Origin: Clostridiaceae bacterium
Lineage (GTDB): Bacteria > Bacillota > Clostridia > Oscillospirales > Acutalibacteraceae
Direction of reading: 5' to 3'
NCBI GenBank assembly: GCA_016287385.1
Contig: JAEEWM010000002.1
Coordinates: 62,001-126,000, forward strand
Length of the DNA: 64,000 bases
Part shown: positions 51,310 to 61,046 of the stretch, piece after piece
How positions within the stretch are numbered: the stretch's first letter is position 1
Layout of the letters: each line of letters begins with the position of its first letter
Program-made: the position numbers and the translations under genes
The notes under the pieces: generated by a model
Told to the model about the DNA's origin: nothing
Databases searched by the model: none
What the model saw: the letters and a program-made list of their open reading frames with translations, nothing else

Positions 51310-53097
51310 TTATTCTTTTTCCGGCATTATCGCTATCGCGAGTTCTTTTAGCTGCGATTCGTCAACGCCCGCCGGCGCGCCGGACATAAGCTCGGAAGAG
51401 TTTGCAACCTTCGGGAAAGCCACCACGTCGCGCAGACTTTCGGAACCGGTCATTATCATGCAGATTCTGTCAAGTCCGATACCCATACCGCCGTGCGGGG
51501 GAGCGCCGTACTTAAAGGCGCCGGTAAGGAATCCGAATTTCTGCTGTGCCTCTTCGTCGGAAAGCCCCAGCGCACTGAACATATGCGATTGAAGCTCGGG
51601 GTCGGTGATGCGAAGCGAACCGCTTGAAAGCTCAACGCCGTTAAGAACCAGGTCATAGGCGTTTGCAAAAACCTTTTCGGGCTCGCTGTCAAGATACTCT
51701 ATACATTCGTCAAGCGGAGCGGTAAAGGGGTGGTGCATGGCTTCGTACTTGCCGGTTTCCTCGTTAAGCTCAAAGAACGGGAACTCGGTTATCCAAACGA
51801 AATTGAACTGATTTTGCGGTATTATGCCGAGCCGTTTTGCAACAGTCAGGCGCAACGCGCCGAGAACCGAGAGCGCGAGCGGTTTTTTGTCCGCCACTAT
51901 AAGTATAACGTCGCCCTTTTCGGCGCCGGTGCGCTCATATATTGCCGCCATTTCCTCTTCACTCATAAACTTCAAAAACGAGCATGAGGGGGCGTCCTCA
52001 ATCCAGCGGATAAAGGCAAGACCTTTTGCGCCGATGCCTTTTGCGTCCTCGGTGAGTTTATCTATTTCCTTTCTGGTATAAACCTCCGCCGCACCTTTCG
52101 CGTTTATTGCGCGAACCGTGCCGCCCGATTTGACGGTATCCGCGAAAACGCCGAAGCCGCAGTCCTTTACGATATCAGAGATATCTTTTATTTTCATTTC
52201 AAATCTGGTGTCCGGCTTGTCCGAGCCGTAATCGTTTAACGCGTCGGTATAGGTCATGCGGGGAAGCGGAGTTTTGACTTCTACGCCTAAAACCTCGCCG
52301 AACAATCGCTTTACATACCCTTCCGCGATGCCGAAAACGTCCTCACGGTCGACAAACGACATTTCAAGGTCTACCTGCGTAAATTCCGGCTGGCGATCGG
52401 CGCGCAGGTCCTCGTCCCTGTAACAGCGCGCTATCTGCATATAGCGGTCAAAGCCCGAAAGCATAAGCAGTTGTTTATACATTTGCGGCGACTGCGGAAG
52501 CGCGAAGAAACTGCCCTTATGTACGCGCGACGGCACAAGATAATCTCTCGCGCCCTCGGGGGTGGATTTGATAAGAGTGGGCGTTTCTATTTCAAGAAAA
52601 CCGTTTTCATCAAAGTAATCGCGCGTTACTTTTGCTATCTTGTGCCGCATGATGATATTGTTTTGAAGATTGCTTCTGCGTAAATCAAGATAGCGGTATT
52701 TAAGGCGCAGTTCCTCGCCCGCTTTCGTATCGGGCGTGATATCAAACGGCGGTGTAAGCGAGGCGCCGAGAACTTTAAGCATATTTACTTCTATTTCAAT
52801 ATCGCCGGTGGGAATATCGGGGTTTACCGATGAGCGCGCGCGCACCTTGCCGCCCGCCATAAGCACAAACTCACTGCGCACCGCGAACGCCTTTTCAAAC
52901 ACAGCGCGGTCGGTATTATCGTCAAACGCGAGCTGAACTATACCGGTTCTGTCGCGCAGGTCAATAAAAATAAGCGAGCCGAGGTCCCGCTGTCGCTGTA
53001 CCCAGCCGCAGACAACGACCTCTCTGCCTTGGTCACCGGCTCTCAGCGTACCGCAATAGTCTGTGCGCTTTACGCCGTCCATTCTGTCAAGTTTCAA
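51310..53097 (-). CDS. aspS: Aspartyl-tRNA synthetase
   Basis: Class IIb synthetase, 595 residues, bacterial type. It has an N-terminal OB anticodon-binding domain (CGWVQRQRDLGSLIFIDLRD), catalytic motif 2 (RCYRDEDLRADRQPEFTQ) and motif 3 (GLDRICMI), with the bacterial insertion domain between them. The start is TTG at 53097, supported by AGAGGTG seven bases upstream; ATG 53082 would be too far from it. Whether it also charges tRNA-Asn cannot be read by eye. Confidence 0.96.
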   Translation of the reverse strand: MKLDRMDGVKRTDYCGTLRAGDQGREVVVCGWVQRQRDLGSLIFIDLRDRTGIVQLAFDDNTDRAVFEKAFAVRSEFVLMAGGKVRARSSVNPDIPTGDIEIEVNMLKVLGASLTPPFDITPDTKAGEELRLKYRYLDLRRSNLQNNIIMRHKIAKVTRDYFDENGFLEIETPTLIKSTPEGARDYLVPSRVHKGSFFALPQSPQMYKQLLMLSGFDRYMQIARCYRDEDLRADRQPEFTQVDLEMSFVDREDVFGIAEGYVKRLFGEVLGVEVKTPLPRMTYTDALNDYGSDKPDTRFEMKIKDISDIVKDCGFGVFADTVKSGGTVRAINAKGAAEVYTRKEIDKLTEDAKGIGAKGLAFIRWIEDAPSCSFLKFMSEEEMAAIYERTGAEKGDVILIVADKKPLALSVLGALRLTVAKRLGIIPQNQFNFVWITEFPFFELNEETGKYEAMHHPFTAPLDECIEYLDSEPEKVFANAYDLVLNGVELSSGSLRITDPELQSHMFSALGLSDEEAQQKFGFLTGAFKYGAPPHGGMGIGLDRICMIMTGSESLRDVVAFPKVANSSELMSGAPAGVDESQLKELAIAIMPEKE

Positions 53098-53124
53098 CTT
53101 AAAACACCTCTTGTTTTTTAAGGG

Positions 53125-54438
53125 TCATCCGTTAGTCAGCACCGATTCTTCGAGTGAGTGAAGCGCGGATTTAAGACTAAGATCGGTTATTTTATCGGAA
53201 ATATCGTTTATATTGCAGACGTAGGTCTCGCCGGTCTTCATATCCTTTACAGTCACCTTGCCGTCAGCAAGCTCGTTATCGCCGAGCACAGTCGTATAGG
53301 CGGCGCCTATCTTATCGGCGTATTTTAATTGAGCTTTAAGCCCTCTTCCGCAGAGGTCGCACTGTGCGGCTATTCCATCATCGCGCAAGGCGGCGCAAAC
53401 TCCGCCCGCCTTTATCTGCGCCTTATCGCCCATGGCGGCAACGTATAAAACGCACTTTTTATCCTCGGGGAACGGCGCTTCTGTGTTTTCAAGCAGCATC
53501 ATAAGCCGTTCGATACCTATCGCGAAACCGAGCGCGGGGGTATCGTTTCCGCCCATTTTAGCGACCAGACCGTCGTATCTGCCGCCGCCGCAAACTGTGG
53601 ACTGCGCACCGATATCGCCCGATACAAACTCAAACACGGTCCTGTTATAGTAATCAAGGCCGCGGACTATGTGCGGGTCTACGTCAAACATTACGCCCTG
53701 CGCCGTAAGTGATTCCTTTACTGCGGCAAAATGCGCTTTGCAGTCGTCACAGAGATAATCCGTTATAAGCGGCGCTTTCGCCGCTATCTCACTGCAAATC
53801 GGCGATTTGCAGTCGAGTATACGCAGTGGGTTTCGGTTAAGTCGGCCGTTGCAGGTGCCGCAAAGCGTGTCTTTATACTCTTCAAAATAACTTTTGAGCG
53901 CGGCAACGTAGTTTTTGCGGCAGTGCTCACATCCGATGGAGTTTATTTTAAGCGAAATGCCTTTTACACCTAAGGTGACGAGTATCTGCCGCGCCAGCGC
54001 GATTATTTCCGCGTCAGCCGCCGGGTTTGCCGCGCCGAAGCATTCTACGCCGAACTGATGAAATTCGCGAAGTCTGCCCGCCTGCGGCTTCTCGTAGCGG
54101 TAACAACCGCCAATGTAGCAAACCTTAGCGGGAAGCGCGCCGTTTATAACGCCGCGTTCGATAACGCTCCTGACCACACCGGCTGTAAGCTCGGGACGAA
54201 GTGTAATTGAACGGCCGCCCTTGTCCTCAAAGGTATACATTTCTTTTTGTACAACGTCGGTATCCTCGCCGACGTTGCGGCTGAAAACCTCGGTGTGCTC
54301 GAAAACGGGTACGCGTATTTCCTTAAAGCCGAAAAGCTCCGCCGTTTCGAGCATTTTGTTCTCGACAAACCGGTATTTGTACGATTTATCGGGCAGTATA
54401 TCGTTCGTGCCCTTTACGGCACGATTTATTTCTGACAT
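53125..54438 (-). CDS. hisS: Histidyl-tRNA synthetase
   Basis: Class II synthetase, 437 residues. It has the GTNDILPDKS N-terminus, motif 2 (CYIGGCYRYEKPQAGRLREFHQFGVE), the histidine-binding RGLDYYNRTVFE and motif 3 (GFAIGIERLMMLL), then a C-terminal anticodon-binding domain. It carries extra Cys pairs (CEHCRKNY, CGTCNG, CDDC), which may form a small zinc site. GGAG precedes ATG 54438. It lies between mgsA and aspS without a T-box leader. Confidence 0.96.
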   Translation of the reverse strand: MSEINRAVKGTNDILPDKSYKYRFVENKMLETAELFGFKEIRVPVFEHTEVFSRNVGEDTDVVQKEMYTFEDKGGRSITLRPELTAGVVRSVIERGVINGALPAKVCYIGGCYRYEKPQAGRLREFHQFGVECFGAANPAADAEIIALARQILVTLGVKGISLKINSIGCEHCRKNYVAALKSYFEEYKDTLCGTCNGRLNRNPLRILDCKSPICSEIAAKAPLITDYLCDDCKAHFAAVKESLTAQGVMFDVDPHIVRGLDYYNRTVFEFVSGDIGAQSTVCGGGRYDGLVAKMGGNDTPALGFAIGIERLMMLLENTEAPFPEDKKCVLYVAAMGDKAQIKAGGVCAALRDDGIAAQCDLCGRGLKAQLKYADKIGAAYTTVLGDNELADGKVTVKDMKTGETYVCNINDISDKITDLSLKSALHSLEESVLTNG

Positions 54439-54455
54439 TTTCTTTTTCTCCGGTA

Positions 54456-54857
54456 TTAAGATTTTTTAACTATTTCGCGCCAGTCAAGATCGCCGCGCTC
54501 AAGCCCGTGAATGAGCATTTCGGCGGTGGCAATATTGGTGGCGACGGGAATGTTATGTACGTCGCAAAGGCGCAGAAGCGAAGCTTCGTCCGGCTCGTGC
54601 GGCTTGGGGTTGAGCGGGTCACGGAACAAAAGCAGCATATCTATTTCATCACAACCGATTCTTGAAGCTATCTGCTGCGAGCCGCCCTGCGAACCGGCTA
54701 AAAACTTGTTGATTTCAAGACCGGTGGCTTCCGCGACTGTTTTGCCGGTGGTGCCTGTCGCGACCAGCGTGTGATGACTCAGAATTCCGCAATACGCTAT
54801 GCAGAATTGTACCATGAGTTCCTTTTTTGCGTCGTGAGCAATAAGTGCAATAGTCAT
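54456..54857 (-). CDS. mgsA: Methylglyoxal synthase
   Basis: Converts dihydroxyacetone phosphate to methylglyoxal and phosphate, a glycolytic bypass that relieves sugar-phosphate build-up. The 133 residues have ALIAHDAKKE, ATGTTGKT, SGSQGG-type phosphate-binding GSQGGSQQI, the catalytic Asp in LLLFRDPLN and DVHNIPVATN. AAGGAAA precedes ATG 54857. It sits between minD and hisS in one transcript. Confidence 0.95.
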   Translation of the reverse strand: MTIALIAHDAKKELMVQFCIAYCGILSHHTLVATGTTGKTVAEATGLEINKFLAGSQGGSQQIASRIGCDEIDMLLLFRDPLNPKPHEPDEASLLRLCDVHNIPVATNIATAEMLIHGLERGDLDWREIVKKS

Positions 54858-54888
54858 AATTTTTTTCCTTTCGCCAAATTATTGGTTG

Positions 54889-55605
54889 CTATATTTTTTT
54901 AAGTTTGGGTAAGCGTACGTCTTCACCCGAAACACGTTTGATTATTCTGGTAAACGCCCGCATCGCTCTGCCGCGAGGTTTAAGACCGTGGCTGACCGAG
55001 AGCGTCAGCAGTTCGCCGTCCGCAGGTACGATACCGAGCAGTCTTGTCGACGATGCGTCTATTATACCGTCAATATTCTTATGCATGCCGCATTTTATCA
55101 TATCCCTGTCAAAACGGTTGATGATAAGCCGGGGCGGCGTATCCGATTTAATTCCGTTTGATATAACGGCGGCGTCTCTTACCGAAACGCTGTCCGCGCC
55201 GGAGACCACTATAAACTGCGCGTTACCGAAAATCGCGTAGTTTTCAAAATCGGCGCCGGCGGGGAAGTCAAGTATTATAAAATCAAAAGCGGAATCCGCG
55301 CTTTTGAGCATATCATTAAGCGCGTTGAAATCTATTCTGCCGCTGTCGGGCGCCGGAACAATAAACACGTTATCGTAAAGCGCCGCGCGATAAACGGCTT
55401 TTTTCAGGTCACGCTCTTTTATAGCGTCGGATAAATCAAAAACGATTTTATCGTCAATGCCGAAAATAATGTCAAGACACCGGAGCGAAGCGTCAAGGTC
55501 GATAAGCAAGACTTTTTTGCCCATATTCGCCGCCGCGGCGGCAAGTCCCGAGGAGACGGTGGATTTACCCGTGCCGCCCTTGCCTGAAACGGTACAAATC
55601 AGCAT
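54889..55605 (-). CDS. minD: MinD/ParA-family ATPase
   Basis: A deviant Walker-A ATPase of the MinD group, 238 residues. It has SGKGGTGKST (7-16), LIDLDASLRCLD and FIILDFPAG. The C-terminal stretch RAFTRIIKRV could be the amphipathic membrane-binding helix of MinD. It follows PBP2 and mreBCD, as min genes do in Clostridia, but no minC or minE is present. It has its own promoter. GAGGTG precedes ATG 55605. A non-division role is possible. Confidence 0.82.
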   Translation of the reverse strand: MLICTVSGKGGTGKSTVSSGLAAAAANMGKKVLLIDLDASLRCLDIIFGIDDKIVFDLSDAIKERDLKKAVYRAALYDNVFIVPAPDSGRIDFNALNDMLKSADSAFDFIILDFPAGADFENYAIFGNAQFIVVSGADSVSVRDAAVISNGIKSDTPPRLIINRFDRDMIKCGMHKNIDGIIDASSTRLLGIVPADGELLTLSVSHGLKPRGRAMRAFTRIIKRVSGEDVRLPKLKKI

Positions 55606-55631
55606 GCTTACACCTCACTTTTAATCAAATA

Positions 55632-55660
55632 ATTTTACCACAAAATACGCCCGATGTCAA
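55632..55660 (-). promoter_or_regulatory. Consensus SigA promoter of minD-mgsA-hisS-aspS
   Basis: Minus-strand TTGACA (55655-55660), 17 bases, TAAAAT (55632-55637). The -35 overlaps the PBP2 stop codon. Confidence 0.87.
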
Positions 55661-57627
55661 TCGAGAACGGTATTCGGCGCGGTATCTTTACTGCTGTTAT
55701 CCTCGGAGAAGAAGCAGTAATCGAGAATACTTCTCACTATGTTGCCCGAGGTGTAACTTGAATGTCCGTGTTCAAGCACGAGTGATATCGCTATCTGCGG
55801 GTTGTCGTACGGCGCAAATATGATGTAGGTACTGTGGTCGGCGCCGCTGTTGGTTTGCGAGGTTCCGGTTTTACCGCCTATTTTTATCGGATAATCGCCG
55901 AGCGCCGCGCGTCCCGTACCGTCTACCGTAACCGAGAGCATACCTTCCTTTATCGCCCTGATGTTTTCGGGCTTTATGGAAACGGTGTTAAGCACTTCGG
56001 GTTCGCAGTCGTCGTAAATTTCTTTAAGGTCGTATGAAACTATCTTATCGATGAGGGTGGCGCGGTAATGCGTGCCGCCGTTTGCAAAGGTCGCGACGTA
56101 ATTTGCCATTTGAAGCGGAGTAAACGCGTTAAGCTGACCTATCGAGATTTGGAGCGTGTCGCCGCCGAAGCCGTCGGTCGCCGGGTTTACGATTATGCCC
56201 GCGCTGTCGTCAACCTCAACACCGGTTCTGACGCCCAGACCGAACTGTTTGAAATAATCTGTAAGGGTCGTGGCGCCCACACGTCTGCCGAGGTCAAAGA
56301 AAAAGTAGTTGCAGCTTTTTGAAAGCGCGTTCGTGAGGTTCATCGTTCCGTGATAATGCATACACTTCGGCTTGTAATCTTCAAAGTAGTTATATACCTG
56401 CGAGCAGTATACAACGTCGCCGATACGGTACTTTCCGGTTTCAAGCGCCGCCGTGGCGACCGCCGGCTTTATCGTTGAACCTATCGGATATACACCCTGA
56501 AAAGCCCGGTTTGTAAGCGGCTTTCGCGGGTCTGCCAAAAGCTCGTTATACTTTTCGGACATAGTCGCCGAATCATATGTCGGATAATTTGCGCCGCACA
56601 GTATGCCGCCGGTGTTAACGTCTATAACCACCGCGCTTGCCGCCGTGGCGGTACCGCCTGTGGCGCGCAGTCCTCTTACCGCGCTTTCGAGCAGGTCCTG
56701 GGTTTTTCTTTGTATTCTGCTGTCAAGTGTGAGGACGATAGTCTTGCCGGAAACAGGAGCTTTTGTTATCTCGCTGTCAACTATGTTGCCCTGCGCGTCA
56801 ACATAGTAGGTGACCTCGCCGTCGGTCCCGTGCAGGTAATCCTCCGCCCATAGCTCAATACCGCTTTTGCCGACCTTATCGTTATATGAATAGCCTTTTT
56901 CTTTGTATTTGTTCCAGTCTTCCTCGTATATCGGTCCCACGGTGCCGATAAGATTTACCGCGAGCGAGGTATCGGTGTATTGTCTGAACGGCACGATATC
57001 TACCGAAACGCCGTCTAAAAACAGACCGCGTTCTGAAATTTTGCGCATAAGCTCTATCGGTATATCTTCCGCAAAGGTATACGGGTAGGCAAGCGAGAAA
57101 TCCGAGATATCCATACCGTATCTCGCCGCCATTATAGCGCGCTGTTCTTCCGGTGTGTAATCTTCGAGCGAATAGCGTTCCACCATGCGCTTGAAGCAAT
57201 CCTCACTCGTGGCAAAGTGCGCAAGCGAAAGGGTTTTGAGCAGTTTTTCGGTGCTATCGCCCGTAAAACCGAAGGGCGCGGTTTTTTGAAGCGGCAGTTT
57301 ATCTATGTACTCACAGCCGTTTTCATTCATAAGGTTTATAAGAGAAAGGATAACGTCGTTGAGATTATCCTTTATATACGCTTTATTGAAAACCACGTTG
57401 TAGCCGTCGCGGTTTACGGCGATTTGTCTTCCGTAGCGGTCGAGAATCTCGCCTCTTGAAGCTTTGAGAACGGATATCCTCACCGTAGTACCGCCTTTGG
57501 TCGCGGAATACTTGTTCGCGTTTATTATCTGAAGGGAATAAATGCGTACGGAATAAAGCAGCAGTACAGCCGCCAGAACCACAGACAGCACGTTAAGCGC
57601 GGTCTGCCGTTTTTTTGTAAAAGGCAT
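55657..57627 (-). CDS. mrdA: Penicillin-binding protein 2 (class B transpeptidase)
   Basis: Elongasome transpeptidase that crosslinks peptidoglycan during lateral growth, partner of RodA and MreBCD. The 656 residues have one membrane helix (about 12-31), a dimerisation domain with ASRGEILDRYGRQIA, and the catalytic motifs GSTIK (Ser384), SCN (438-440) and KTG (586-588). It is 11 bases after mreD. RodA is not in the window. The transpeptidase motifs are intact. Confidence 0.95.
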   Translation of the reverse strand: MPFTKKRQTALNVLSVVLAAVLLLYSVRIYSLQIINANKYSATKGGTTVRISVLKASRGEILDRYGRQIAVNRDGYNVVFNKAYIKDNLNDVILSLINLMNENGCEYIDKLPLQKTAPFGFTGDSTEKLLKTLSLAHFATSEDCFKRMVERYSLEDYTPEEQRAIMAARYGMDISDFSLAYPYTFAEDIPIELMRKISERGLFLDGVSVDIVPFRQYTDTSLAVNLIGTVGPIYEEDWNKYKEKGYSYNDKVGKSGIELWAEDYLHGTDGEVTYYVDAQGNIVDSEITKAPVSGKTIVLTLDSRIQRKTQDLLESAVRGLRATGGTATAASAVVIDVNTGGILCGANYPTYDSATMSEKYNELLADPRKPLTNRAFQGVYPIGSTIKPAVATAALETGKYRIGDVVYCSQVYNYFEDYKPKCMHYHGTMNLTNALSKSCNYFFFDLGRRVGATTLTDYFKQFGLGVRTGVEVDDSAGIIVNPATDGFGGDTLQISIGQLNAFTPLQMANYVATFANGGTHYRATLIDKIVSYDLKEIYDDCEPEVLNTVSIKPENIRAIKEGMLSVTVDGTGRAALGDYPIKIGGKTGTSQTNSGADHSTYIIFAPYDNPQIAISLVLEHGHSSYTSGNIVRSILDYCFFSEDNSSKDTAPNTVLD

Positions 57628-57638
57628 AGATTATCACC

Positions 57639-58145
57639 TCACCGTCCGGATACGGAGAATAAACGTTTTTCAATATAGAAAAACGGTACTGCTAAAACAG
57701 CGGTATATATGGCGCTGGGCGCGGCATAGCGAAACAGGTAGTTTATACTGCTTTCAACGCTGCCCGCAAAAGCAAAGCAAACAAGCCAACGCGCGGCAAA
57801 ATATACCGCGGCGGCAATAAGGCAGAGTGTGAGCGCCGCTTTGAGATTACGGTTAAACAAATAGTGCGAAACAATGGTCGCGCCGAAGGAAACAAGAGTC
57901 AGCACCGCCGTGTTGAAACCCGGCGGCGTAGCGGCGACGCTGTCTAAAACAATGCCGACGGCAACGCCCGTCAGCACGCCGGTAAGCTCACTTGAAAACA
58001 TAATTAACGTAATCAGAAGAGCCAGCGCGCCAAAGGGGTTTGCGTTCATTATTTTTATTGAGGCGCCGCTGTAATGAAACAGTATCAAAACGGTAAACAT
58101 AGCGGCGTTGATCAAAAGAATCAAGGCGGTCTTTTTGTTTGACAT
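57639..58145 (-). CDS. mreD: Rod shape-determining protein MreD
   Basis: A polytopic membrane protein of the elongasome, 168 residues with about five hydrophobic helices. It has SSELTGVLTGVAVGIVLD, the most conserved segment of MreD. It is placed between mreC (nine bases) and PBP2 (11 bases), the usual order. Confidence 0.9.
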   Translation of the reverse strand: MSNKKTALILLINAAMFTVLILFHYSGASIKIMNANPFGALALLITLIMFSSELTGVLTGVAVGIVLDSVAATPPGFNTAVLTLVSFGATIVSHYLFNRNLKAALTLCLIAAAVYFAARWLVCFAFAGSVESSINYLFRYAAPSAIYTAVLAVPFFYIEKRLFSVSGR

Positions 58146-58154
58146 GTTTTCCTC

Positions 58155-58997
58155 TTACTTTGAAAGTTGTCCTTCAAACGATGTAATCACCATTACATCG
58201 CGTATTTCCCCGATATTTACAAACGGTTTTATTTCGGCGTAAATCGAGGAGTTTATGCTGTCCGTTCCGATATATTCGATAGAGCCGATAAGAAGACCCG
58301 ACGGGAATATGCCCTCGCCCGATGTGGAAACATAATCGCCGATAGCGACGCCGCTCGAACGCGCAAGGTTTTTGAGAACACATCTGCCCTTTTGCGCGAG
58401 TTCGAGTCTGCCGCTTGTAATGCCCGAATCGCCCGAACGGTTATCAATGGCGCCCATTGTAAGCGAGGGGCTTAAAAGGGTGGTCACTTTTGAAGTGGTT
58501 ATACCGACTTCGGTTATATAACCCACAACTCCGCTTTCGGTTATTACCGGGTCATATTTCCTGATATCGGAGGTCGAGCCCCTGTTTATGGTAAACGCGC
58601 CGTACGGGTCGTCACTGTCGCGCGTTATGAGCGTGGCGCGGGAGAAAATAAAATCGTTATTTGCTTCTTTAATTCCGAGATACTTTTCGTAGGTTTCGTT
58701 CTGGCGGGATATTTCGTCGTAATCGGCAAGCTTCTGCCGCATTTCGTCAAGCTCGGATTTAAGCTCGGCGTTTTCGAGCATAAGCGAGTTTCCGCCGTTA
58801 TAGGCGCTTGAAAAGTCGCCCGCCGCTTCGCGTATTTTTGCCGCAAGAGAGCGGAACGGCTGCGCTATTGAACCGAAAATATCGGTCTGCGGCGCCATTC
58901 TCGTACCCACAATGCCGAAAATCGCGGTAAGAAGTAAAACCGCGGCGACTATTGCGACCATTATCTTAAACTGTCGGCTTTTGAAGAAAAACCGCAT
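58155..58997 (-). CDS. mreC: Rod shape-determining protein MreC
   Basis: An elongasome scaffold, 280 residues. It has an N-terminal membrane helix (about 11-31), a coiled coil (about 70-110, ENAELKSELDEMRQKL) and a beta-rich extracellular domain with VGYITEVG, TTLLSPSLTMGA and GDYVSTSGEGIFPSGL. ATG 58997 has AGAGGTG six bases upstream; the GTG three codons earlier is the open-frame start. Confidence 0.94.
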   Translation of the reverse strand: MRFFFKSRQFKIMVAIVAAVLLLTAIFGIVGTRMAPQTDIFGSIAQPFRSLAAKIREAAGDFSSAYNGGNSLMLENAELKSELDEMRQKLADYDEISRQNETYEKYLGIKEANNDFIFSRATLITRDSDDPYGAFTINRGSTSDIRKYDPVITESGVVGYITEVGITTSKVTTLLSPSLTMGAIDNRSGDSGITSGRLELAQKGRCVLKNLARSSGVAIGDYVSTSGEGIFPSGLLIGSIEYIGTDSINSSIYAEIKPFVNIGEIRDVMVITSFEGQLSK

Positions 58998-59036
58998 AAA
59001 ACTCACCTCTTTGATGTGACCTGACCGTGCGCCCGG

Positions 59037-60056
59037 TTATCTGAACCGTTTGCCTCTTCTGAATACATAATTTTCAAAGCCGCTGTCGGCTTCAAGACGC
59101 TTTGCGGTGCCGAGTACCACGCAGTCAAGCGGGTTTGCCGCAACTGTTACCGGCATACCGGTCTCTTCGGCGATAAGCTCCGCAAGTCCGCGAAGAAGCG
59201 CGCTTCCGCCGGTAAGGGTGATACCGCGGTCTATGATATCCGCGGCAAGCTCCGGCGGTGTTTTTTCAAGCGTAAGGCGGATGACGTCGATTATCTGCGC
59301 GATTGTATCCGCCATAGCCGAGCGTACCTCCGCGGAGGATACCGTTACGTTTTTCGGCAGACCGTCTATAAGGTTTCTGCCTTTTATTTCAATGCTGGAT
59401 TCGCCCTCGTATTCCTTTGCGGAACCTATCTCTATTTTTATCTGCTCGGCGGTGCGTTCGCCGATAAGCAGGTTATGCTTTTTCCTTATGTAGTTGACTA
59501 TCGCCTCGTCGAGGTCGTCGCCCGCCGTTCTTATTGACTGCGCGGTAACTATATCGCCGAGCGATATTACCGCGACTTCGCTCGTGCCGCCGCCGATGTC
59601 AACCACCATGTTGCCCGAAGCGTCCCAAATCGGAAGACCCGCGCCGACCGCCGCCGCCATAGGTTCTTCAATGAGGTCAATGTCGGTGGCGCCCGCCTGC
59701 TTTGCCGCGTCATAAACCGCGCGGCTTTCAACCTCGGTAACGCCCGCGGGTATACAAAGCACCATGCGAACGCGTGAGAAGAAAGAACCTTTCAGCGCTT
59801 CTCTTACAAATCTTTTGAGCATTGCGGCGGTAACGTCAAAGTCGGCGATAACGCCGTCTTTAAGCGGACGTACCGCGACAATGGAACCCGGCGTTCTGCC
59901 TATCATGTCCTTTGCTTCTTTTCCCACCGCGCGGACCGCGTCGTTACGAACGTCGTAAGCCACGACCGACGGCTCTCTCATAATAATGCCTTTACCCTTT
60001 ACGCAAACCAAAGTGTTTGCCGTTCCGAGGTCAACGCCGATATCTCTTGTAAACAT
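59037..60056 (-). CDS. mreB: Rod shape-determining protein MreB
   Basis: A bacterial actin that guides lateral wall synthesis, 339 residues. Actin-fold nucleotide motifs are [12 protein letters not shown] (phosphate 1), [13 protein letters not shown] (phosphate 2) and [11 protein letters not shown] (adenosine). It is the first gene of mreBCD-mrdA. The intergenic 45 bases before it show no convincing promoter, so it may be co-transcribed with the lipid kinase. Confidence 0.97.
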   Translation of the reverse strand: MFTRDIGVDLGTANTLVCVKGKGIIMREPSVVAYDVRNDAVRAVGKEAKDMIGRTPGSIVAVRPLKDGVIADFDVTAAMLKRFVREALKGSFFSRVRMVLCIPAGVTEVESRAVYDAAKQAGATDIDLIEEPMAAAVGAGLPIWDASGNMVVDIGGGTSEVAVISLGDIVTAQSIRTAGDDLDEAIVNYIRKKHNLLIGERTAEQIKIEIGSAKEYEGESSIEIKGRNLIDGLPKNVTVSSAEVRSAMADTIAQIIDVIRLTLEKTPPELAADIIDRGITLTGGSALLRGLAELIAEETGMPVTVAANPLDCVVLGTAKRLEADSGFENYVFRRGKRFR

Positions 60057-60101
60057 AAATCATTCTCTCTTTCTTATGTTCTGTCTATGTTTATCCCGCC
60101 G

Positions 60102-61010
60102 TTACAGATTCGCCTTTTCGGGCGATACCAGCCATAAAGCCGAAGGGATATTTTCAATTACGATGCTGTCTTTTCCGGGGGCGAATTCGCCGTCAAGCGT
60201 CCATGAAACGCCGAGCGCTCTCGTTACCGTGACCTTCTTGGTGTGGAAGAATACTATCTGGTCGCGCTCAAAATCTCTTTTGAGTATTCCGTCGACGGCG
60301 TGTTGAAGCTGAACGATATTTTTAGGGTGGCGGATAAGTATTACCTCAAAGAAGCCGTCGTTAAGCCTTACTACGTTTTCCTTGAATTTAACGATTCCGC
60401 CGACCGAAAGCGAATTTGAAACGGCGCCGAATATAAAATCGTCCTCAACGGTTTTTTCATCCGCTTCAAATTTCAGGTGTATGGGTTTTATTTTACCGAT
60501 ACTCTTTATACCCGCGAAGAAGTACGCCGCCTGACCCAATACGTTCTTTACGCCCTGCGGCGCGGAGTAGGAAGCGTCGGTAAAAGCGCCGAACGAGGCG
60601 GTATACGTGAAAAATCTGTCGTCAAATTTTCCGATATCGAGCGTTATTTCCTCGTCGCCGGTCGCCGCTTTTGCGGCGCTGGGGATGGAACGGGGTATTT
60701 TAAGACCCATGGACCACTCGTTGAGCGTTCCCGCCGGCACGTAACCTATTTTGCATTTGATGCCTGTGCGCATAAGTCCGGTTATAACTTCGTTTAATGT
60801 GCCGTCGCCGCCGCAGACCACTATCCTGTCGAATTCGCCGTCGCGCACTTTGCTTGCGCGCACGGTGGCGTCGCCCGCGCATTTTGTGGGATAAACGGTG
60901 ATGTCAAACCCTTTGTCGGAAAGTATCTGCGTTACAGCCATAAGATTAGTCACCATTTTCGCCTTGCCCGAATAAGGATTTGCTATTAAAAGGAGTTTTC
61001 TGCTTTCCAT
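60102..61010 (-). CDS. Diacylglycerol kinase-family lipid kinase
   Basis: A cytoplasmic or peripheral lipid kinase of the YegS/DgkB type, 302 residues. It has ANPYSGKAK, the catalytic VVCGGDGTLNEV and PAGTLNEW. The last motif is usually PxGTxND(F/L), so the Asp is Glu here. Relatives recycle diacylglycerol to phosphatidic acid during lipoteichoic acid synthesis. TGGAGG precedes ATG 61010. It lies between tsaD and mreB. Confidence 0.88.
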   Translation of the reverse strand: MESRKLLLIANPYSGKAKMVTNLMAVTQILSDKGFDITVYPTKCAGDATVRASKVRDGEFDRIVVCGGDGTLNEVITGLMRTGIKCKIGYVPAGTLNEWSMGLKIPRSIPSAAKAATGDEEITLDIGKFDDRFFTYTASFGAFTDASYSAPQGVKNVLGQAAYFFAGIKSIGKIKPIHLKFEADEKTVEDDFIFGAVSNSLSVGGIVKFKENVVRLNDGFFEVILIRHPKNIVQLQHAVDGILKRDFERDQIVFFHTKKVTVTRALGVSWTLDGEFAPGKDSIVIENIPSALWLVSPEKANL

Positions 61011-61046
61011 ATTTTTCCTCCAAGCAAAAAGATTATCACGCCGCGC

